Of a DNA stretch of 11,090 nucleotides, positions 8,729 through 11,090 are shown one piece after another. The stretch lies in NCBI GenBank assembly GCA_018883665.1, contig JAHLFU010000038.1, positions 1 through 11,090 on the forward strand, given 5' to 3'. The position numbers and the translations under genes are program-made. Numbering within the stretch: position 1 is the stretch's first letter; every line of letters starts with the position of its first letter. The DNA comes from Paraprevotella stercoravium (lineage in GTDB: Bacteria > Bacteroidota > Bacteroidia > Bacteroidales > Bacteroidaceae). Below the pieces are notes generated by a model, which saw nothing but the letters and a program-made list of their open reading frames with translations, did not search any database and was not told the DNA's origin.

Positions 8729-8736
8729 CAAAAATA
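8729..8736 (-). promoter_or_regulatory. candidate -7 box of the defence operon promoter
   Basis: TATTTTTG on the minus strand matches the Bacteroidetes -7 consensus TAnnTTTG and lies 21 bp before the ATG of the regulator gene, giving a short leader. No well-placed TTTG -33 box is seen, only a T-run at a shorter spacing, so the promoter would be imperfect or depend on an activator. Confidence 0.4.
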
Positions 8737-8793
8737 AGAAATTTTATTGGATAAAACTTGATTTAGAACTGCAAAGTTAGAATCGTGAGTATA

Positions 8794-8815
8794 TTTGTAT
8801 TTAAGTATGTACAAA
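8794..8815. promoter_or_regulatory. inverted repeat TTTGTA-N10-TACAAA, possible operator
   Basis: Two perfect 6-bp arms (8794-8799 and 8810-8815) are separated by 10 bp, about 90 bp upstream of the regulator start. The arm centres are 16 bp apart, not an exact helical turn. It overlaps a plus-strand TATATTTG (8790-8797) that fits a -7 box. It is AT-rich and could be chance; binding by the XRE protein is only a guess. Confidence 0.2.
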
Positions 8816-8927
8816 ATTACGTCGGATTTATCCATTATTATTTCTATGGCATAATTTGTTGAATGTAGCATAGATATTTTATTGTAATATGGCAATTCGC
8901 ATAATTGGGAATGCTGTAACAACTTGT

Positions 8928-8938
8928 TTTCTCCGTGT
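8928..8938. repeat. right copy of the 11-bp inverted repeat
   Basis: TTTCTCCGTGT is the exact inverse complement of 123-133. It abuts the TGA (8938-8940) that ends the 39-codon minus-strand ORF, so each copy marks a place where a leftward reading frame breaks. Confidence 0.3.
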
Positions 8939-9057
8939 CAAAGACACCAGGCAAACAAAGTTGGATGTCTTTTTCCTACATATGGCATTGCCATGTCCGC
9001 CGCCAAAGAGAGAACTTCATGCTGTCCGTTGACCTTTACGGCCCGAAGTTCCCACAT
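8938..9057 (-). CDS. short 39-residue protein of unknown function, possibly truncated
   Basis: A minus-strand ATG at 9057 opens a 39-codon frame beginning MWELRAVKVNGQHEV and ending HPTLFAWCL before TGA. An in-frame TAA lies five codons upstream, which supports this start. The composition is protein-like, with a predicted amphipathic N-terminal part and LSLAADMAMPYVG. I do not recognise a named family. It lies about 80 bp downstream of a near-perfect Bacteroidetes promoter on the same strand (9146-9175), which favours real expression. After the TGA the same frame stays open to about 8689, so the stop may be a truncation of a once longer protein. The opposite strand is also open here (8920-9087), and I cannot exclude that frame as the real one. 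Confidence 0.38.
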   Translation of the reverse strand: MWELRAVKVNGQHEVLSLAADMAMPYVGKRHPTLFAWCL

Positions 9058-9145
9058 TGTCGGCAGTTATTGGGTGACTATAAATAAAAGGAGTCATTCT
9101 TTTACAAACATCCTTCCGGTCTTATGCCCGGCAGCTTTTTTCGTG

Positions 9146-9175
9146 CAAAGATACTGCGGACGGAAGGAATGCCAA
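9146..9175 (-). promoter_or_regulatory. strong Bacteroidetes-type promoter firing toward the defence cassette
   Basis: On the minus strand a TTG (9173-9175) is followed after exactly 19 bp by TATCTTTG (9146-9153). This matches the known Bacteroidetes sigma consensus (TTTG/TTG, 19-21 bp, TAnnTTTG) very well. Transcription would start near 9140 and run left through the 39-codon ORF and possibly on to the XRE-helicase operon. Confidence 0.65.
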
Positions 9176-9339
9176 GTGCCGCCCGCGCTTTCGTCGGGAG
9201 AGCTTGACGGCAGCCTTCCGCAAATTTCCGCGTGCCTTGGAAACTTGGGTATTCCGTCCGCGCTCTCTCGCCTCACACTTGTCTTATCCTTCCCTTGTCC
9301 GCAGTGACGGTGACTCACAAAAAAAGGCTTTCCCGGCCA

Positions 9340-9359
9340 TGAAGCCCCAAGAGGCTTCA
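9340..9359. terminator. hairpin with adjacent T-run on the minus strand
   Basis: TGAAGCC, a 6-base loop and GGCTTCA form a perfect 7-bp stem. On the minus strand it is followed 14 bp later by seven Ts (9319-9325), and an alternative pairing of GGCTT with AAGCC ends right at that T-run. It could end leftward transcripts entering from the small-gene cluster, or act as a leader hairpin for the 9405 gene. Confidence 0.3.
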
Positions 9360-9404
9360 CAAAAGGGAAAAGAATTGAATTTCAAACTTTCAAGACATCG
9401 GACT

Positions 9405-9599
9405 ATGCGTGTAAGAAGAATGACAATCGAACAAGGACGGAGGGTCGGCATCGGCCGTTTCCCGAATTTCCACCGGACAGGAAGCATAAAAGGTATGAAA
9501 AGGCTGTATTACGGCAAGGACTGCCTTATGGTGCGCTGTGGCAGCTACGTCTACAATGTATCGGCCGAACCGCAAATCTATTATCAGGCAAGTGTGTAA
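9405..9599 (+). CDS. small uncharacterised ICE-type protein
   Basis: A 64-residue basic protein starting MRVRRMTIEQGRRVGIGRF and ending YNVSAEPQIYYQASV. A central segment, GSIKGMKRLYYGKDCLMVRC, suggests a compact beta-rich fold. I recognise it only as a type of small hypothetical found in Bacteroidales conjugative elements; no function is known to me. It is the first of a tight rightward run, 17 bp ahead of the next gene. The same frame is open upstream to 9204, but that extension crosses the hairpin and promoter region. An ATG at 9420, preceded by AAGAAGA, is an alternative start. Confidence 0.6.
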   Translation: MRVRRMTIEQGRRVGIGRFPNFHRTGSIKGMKRLYYGKDCLMVRCGSYVYNVSAEPQIYYQASV

Positions 9600-9616
9600 C
9601 ATTAAATACAAGTATC

Positions 9617-9934
9617 ATGGACTATCAGAATTTTACAGAAACGGCCATATCCAAACAGGATGTGGAGTTTGCCAAAGAGTTTGAAAGATTTGTAAACGGA
9701 CGGATGCGCTCGGCGGATGACACGGGCAGGGAACTGACAAGGGCGCACCGCTACCTCCAGCAGCAGATGTTCAAGGTGTTCATCGGCTTCATGCGCCAAC
9801 TGGCGTACAACTATCGGAACGGACGTTATGACGACCGCAACGAATGGGCATCGCGTCTTTCGGCGGAGGCATACGGCTCACTTGTGGAAAAGGGGCTTGT
9901 CTATGACCCGGACTATAAAAATGAAATAGTGTAA
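9617..9934 (+). CDS. small uncharacterised helical ICE-type protein
   Basis: A 105-residue protein, predominantly helical and charged, with stretches such as DVEFAKEFERFVNGRM, RAHRYLQQQMFKVFIGF and RLSAEAYGSLVEKGLVYDPD. No signal peptide, membrane segment or catalytic motif is visible. It sits between two other small ORFs (17 bp before, 14 bp after) and is probably co-transcribed with them. Its GC-rich third codon positions contrast with the AT-rich helicase genes to the left. I know this kind of protein only as an unassigned component of Bacteroidales ICE accessory regions. That it is a real gene is well supported by packing and codon character; its role is unknown. Confidence 0.72.
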   Translation: MDYQNFTETAISKQDVEFAKEFERFVNGRMRSADDTGRELTRAHRYLQQQMFKVFIGFMRQLAYNYRNGRYDDRNEWASRLSAEAYGSLVEKGLVYDPDYKNEIV

Positions 9935-9948
9935 CAACCTAAAAATAT

Positions 9949-10125
9949 ATGAATATGGCAGGATATACTGATTTTCCCGAATACGGCAGGGAATGTGAAC
10001 TGATTAGGCCGTGGCGTGGCTACCGTCACGGGATTGTGGTCGCACTGACAGATACAGGCTTCATCGTGAGGCTGACAAGCGGTGCGGAGATAGAAGTGCA
10101 TGGTGACGAAATTAAACTTTGCTGA
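9949..10125 (+). CDS. 58-residue hypothetical protein of the ICE cluster
   Basis: ATG AAT ATG at 9949 opens a 58-codon frame ending in TGA at 10123-10125. The protein has a short N-terminal FPEYGRECELIRPW, a basic turn, and alternating hydrophobic residues (GIVVALTDTGFIVRLTSG, then IEVHGDEIKL), consistent with a small SH3-like or beta-barrel fold. No family is recognised. The third codon (9955) is also ATG and could be the start. It is separated from the preceding stop by 14 bp and from the likely start of the DUF2958 gene by a single base, so it is probably translationally linked to that gene. Confidence 0.62.
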   Translation: MNMAGYTDFPEYGRECELIRPWRGYRHGIVVALTDTGFIVRLTSGAEIEVHGDEIKLC

Positions 10126-10126
10126 T

Positions 10127-10489
10127 ATGTGCAGGTTGATGACACCCCTATTGGAGGAGGCCTTGAAAGGCCATCCCCTGTATTCGCAGGACGGCAAGGG
10201 GAAGGAAGCCGTCTGCGTGGCCATTTTCGCGCTCGGTTCGGTGCGGTGGTTCATACTTGAGGGAGAGGTGCAGGACGGCGACACCATCCTTTTCGGCATT
10301 GTCGTAGGGCTGATGGAGGACGAGTACGGCTATTTCTCGCTCAACGAACTCTCGGAGGTAACGCTTGACCTCACCGCACAAGGGTTGGGAAAGTTACAGG
10401 CAAGGCAACAGGAAAACTTCCGACCGACACAACTCAGAAACCTGCAGGACTACCGCTTGCAACGGTTTCTTGTCGGATTTGAAAATTGA
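10127..10489 (+). CDS. DUF2958-family protein
   Basis: A 120-residue protein whose core matches what I know of DUF2958. The pattern of a strand segment (AVCVAIFALGSVRWFILEGE), then DGDTILFGIVVGLMEDEYGYFSLNEL, then a conserved helical C-terminal part (LRNLQDYRLQRFL) corresponds to the family's W-(F/Y)-x-x-E, FG-x-V-x-G and GYFSL-x-EL blocks. The family is widespread on plasmids and ICEs, and no biochemical role is established to my knowledge. The frame is open from an earlier ATG at 10100, but that start would overlap the preceding gene by 26 bp. The ATG at 10127 directly follows that gene's stop (TGATATG) and is preferred; 10139 is a third option. The family call is fairly confident. Confidence 0.75.
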   Translation: MCRLMTPLLEEALKGHPLYSQDGKGKEAVCVAIFALGSVRWFILEGEVQDGDTILFGIVVGLMEDEYGYFSLNELSEVTLDLTAQGLGKLQARQQENFRPTQLRNLQDYRLQRFLVGFEN

Positions 10490-10502
10490 CATTTACTAAC
10501 CC

Positions 10503-10531
10503 GTCAGTCGTGGCTTGTGGCCACGGCTGAC
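10503..10531 (+). other. strong 12-bp hairpin between the DUF2958 gene and the next gene
   Basis: GTCAGTCGTGGC, a TTGTG loop and GCCACGGCTGAC pair over 12 positions with one G-U wobble. It fills most of the 59-bp gap between the two coding regions. No T-run follows (ACACAAACAG instead), so it is more likely an mRNA-processing, stabilising or regulatory structure than a classical intrinsic terminator. Confidence 0.5.
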
Positions 10532-10548
10532 ACAAACAGACAGAAACA

Positions 10549-10905
10549 ATGAATACGAACAGCATTATTGACACGGTGATACGGTGCGGCGAGGCCAACG
10601 GATGGGATGTGCGTGCCGACAGGCAAGGGAAGAACGTCATTTTCGAGTTCTACAAGTTCACACCTGCGGGGCAGGACTTCGGTTTCTCGGCTTCGATGAA
10701 AGGAAATAGCATCGACAGCCTGGCCGATGACATAGAGGAGTATTACGAGGGATTCGACCCGGACTATGAGGCAAGCCTGTGGATTGGGCAGGACGGCCAC
10801 GGCCGGCGCGGTGCGCCATACCACATCAAGGACATCATTCTTGACATGGAAAAAGCGGAAGAAATGGTGTGCGGCCTGCTGGAGGCAATCTGGAAGATTG
10901 CATGA
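10549..10905 (+). CDS. 118-residue acidic hypothetical protein of the ICE cluster
   Basis: The protein is strongly acidic and lacks a signal peptide or membrane segment. Recognisable blocks are ANGWDVRAD near residue 17, KFTPAGQDFGFSASMKG near 36-52, a DDIEEYYEGFDPDYEASLW block near 60-77, GQDGHGRRGAPYHIKDI, and a C-terminal helix (EKAEEMVCGLLEAIW). I recall this arrangement as a common small hypothetical of Bacteroidales ICEs, without known function. High acidity and small size recall DNA-mimic anti-restriction proteins, but no ArdA or Ocr signature is visible and I do not assign that role. It is isolated from its neighbours by two hairpin-bearing spacers, so its mRNA level may be set separately. 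A real gene is well supported. Confidence 0.72.
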   Translation: MNTNSIIDTVIRCGEANGWDVRADRQGKNVIFEFYKFTPAGQDFGFSASMKGNSIDSLADDIEEYYEGFDPDYEASLWIGQDGHGRRGAPYHIKDIILDMEKAEEMVCGLLEAIWKIA

Positions 10906-10920
10906 GCGGACAAAAGCGGA

Positions 10921-10961
10921 GGGAACCGGCCATATCCATTACGGGGATGGCCGGATTTCCC
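10921..10961 (+). terminator. long hairpin after the acidic protein gene, terminator-like without a T-run
   Basis: GGGAA-CCGGCCA (10921-10932) pairs with TGGCCGG-A-TTTCCC (10948-10961), with an inner CC/GG step in the loop and one bulged base. The stem begins 15 bp after a stop codon, as terminators do, but no T-tract follows. It is therefore either a Rho-type or stabilising structure, or a spacer element like the 10503 hairpin. Confidence 0.42.
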
Positions 10962-10980
10962 ATGCTTCAATGTGAGTCGG

Positions 10981-11090
10981 ATGTATTTATTGGGTACAAT
11001 TTCTTTTGAAATGACAGACAAGGACATCATACACATAGCGGTGATGAACGGATGGAGGGCATCGGTCATGGAAAACCCGGACAGCACCAA
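10981..11090 (+). CDS. start of a small ICE-type protein (3' end outside window)
   Basis: The frame opens with ATG at 10981 and stays open to the window edge (36 codons). The visible protein starts MYLLGTISFEMTDKDIIHI and continues AVMNGWRASVMENPDST. A second ATG at 11011 (MTDKDIIHI) gives the more natural N-terminus for this type of protein and may be the true start. The DIIxIAxxNGW pattern echoes the IIDTVIRCGEANGW start of the preceding gene, suggesting related folds. It lies 75 bp after that gene, beyond a long hairpin. The function is unknown. Confidence 0.5.
   Translation, partial: MYLLGTISFEMTDKDIIHIAVMNGWRASVMENPDST

Larger units (their letters stand above)
9058..9404. other. regulatory/intergenic region between defence cargo and the rightward small-gene cluster
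   Basis: About 350 bp without a convincing gene. It holds a minus-strand promoter (9146-9175), its GC-rich upstream sequence, a mini-frame of five codons after GGAAGG (MFVKE, minus strand near 9106), and a perfect 7-bp hairpin (9340-9359) next to an A-run (9319-9325). No clear plus-strand promoter for the 9405 gene cluster was found, so that cluster may be read from further upstream or from an unrecognised promoter. Confidence 0.5.

Noticed and set aside
8920..9087. 55-codon plus-strand frame ending LLGDYK
   Set aside because: It opposes the 39-codon minus-strand ORF, has no good start codon near its beginning, and lacks a promoter; kept only as an alternative.
8924..9307. 127-codon plus-strand ORF
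   Set aside because: Cysteine-, serine- and proline-rich low-plausibility protein, crossing the promoter region on the opposite strand; no recognisable motifs.
9094..9360. 88-codon minus-strand ORF starting MKPLGASWPGKPFF
   Set aside because: It contains the strong minus-strand promoter 9146-9175 and begins in the 9340-9359 hairpin. Its composition (many S, P, R, H) looks like a shadow of GC-rich noncoding DNA.
9204..9404. upstream extension of the 9405 gene in the same frame
   Set aside because: The extension has poor protein character and spans the hairpin at 9340-9359; the plausible protein begins at 9405 or 9420.
1..11090. CRISPR array, tRNA/rRNA genes, insertion-sequence transposase
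   Set aside because: No regularly spaced repeats, no cloverleaf-like segments and no transposase motifs were seen on either strand.

Overview
The window looks like accessory DNA of a Bacteroidales genome (Bacteroides, Parabacteroides or a relative). The promoters fit the Bacteroidetes pattern (TAnnTTTG with an upstream TTG), start codons mostly lack strong Shine-Dalgarno sequences, and the right end carries short ORFs of the type found in Bacteroidales integrative conjugative elements (ICEs). The element and host assignment rests on recognising gene types, not on a database match.

Positions 1-8707 hold a probable antiphage or restriction cassette read leftward on the minus strand. Its order of transcription is: a small XRE-type regulator (8486-8707); an exceptionally long 1725-residue DEAD/DEAH helicase with a DUF1998-like region and a C-terminal Vsr/DUF559-like nuclease domain (3300-8477); a 964-residue SNF2-type ATPase resembling DISARM DrmD (409-3303); and an 88-residue ORF resembling the extreme N-terminus of an Eco57I/PglX-type DNA methyltransferase (118-384). 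The genes are tightly packed: gaps of 8 and 24 bp, and a 4-bp ATGA overlap between the two big ATPases. The rest of the methylase is absent, and a plus-strand reading frame entering from the left edge ends inside the fragment. The locus is therefore either a broken defence operon or a compact DISARM-related variant working without its methylase.

Positions 8708-9404 are a junction with little coding potential. It holds the probable regulator promoter, a very good Bacteroidetes promoter on the minus strand (9146-9175) that fires toward the defence cassette, a 39-codon minus-strand ORF downstream of that promoter, and hairpin sequences. An 11-bp inverted repeat (123-133 and 8928-8938) sits near the breaks in the reading frames at both ends of the cassette.

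Positions 9405-11090 are a rightward, visibly more GC-rich run of closely spaced small genes: four uncharacterised proteins, a DUF2958-family protein, and one gene cut off by the window edge. Two strong hairpins lie between the later genes. This part looks like ICE backbone, into or next to which the defence genes were inserted as cargo.
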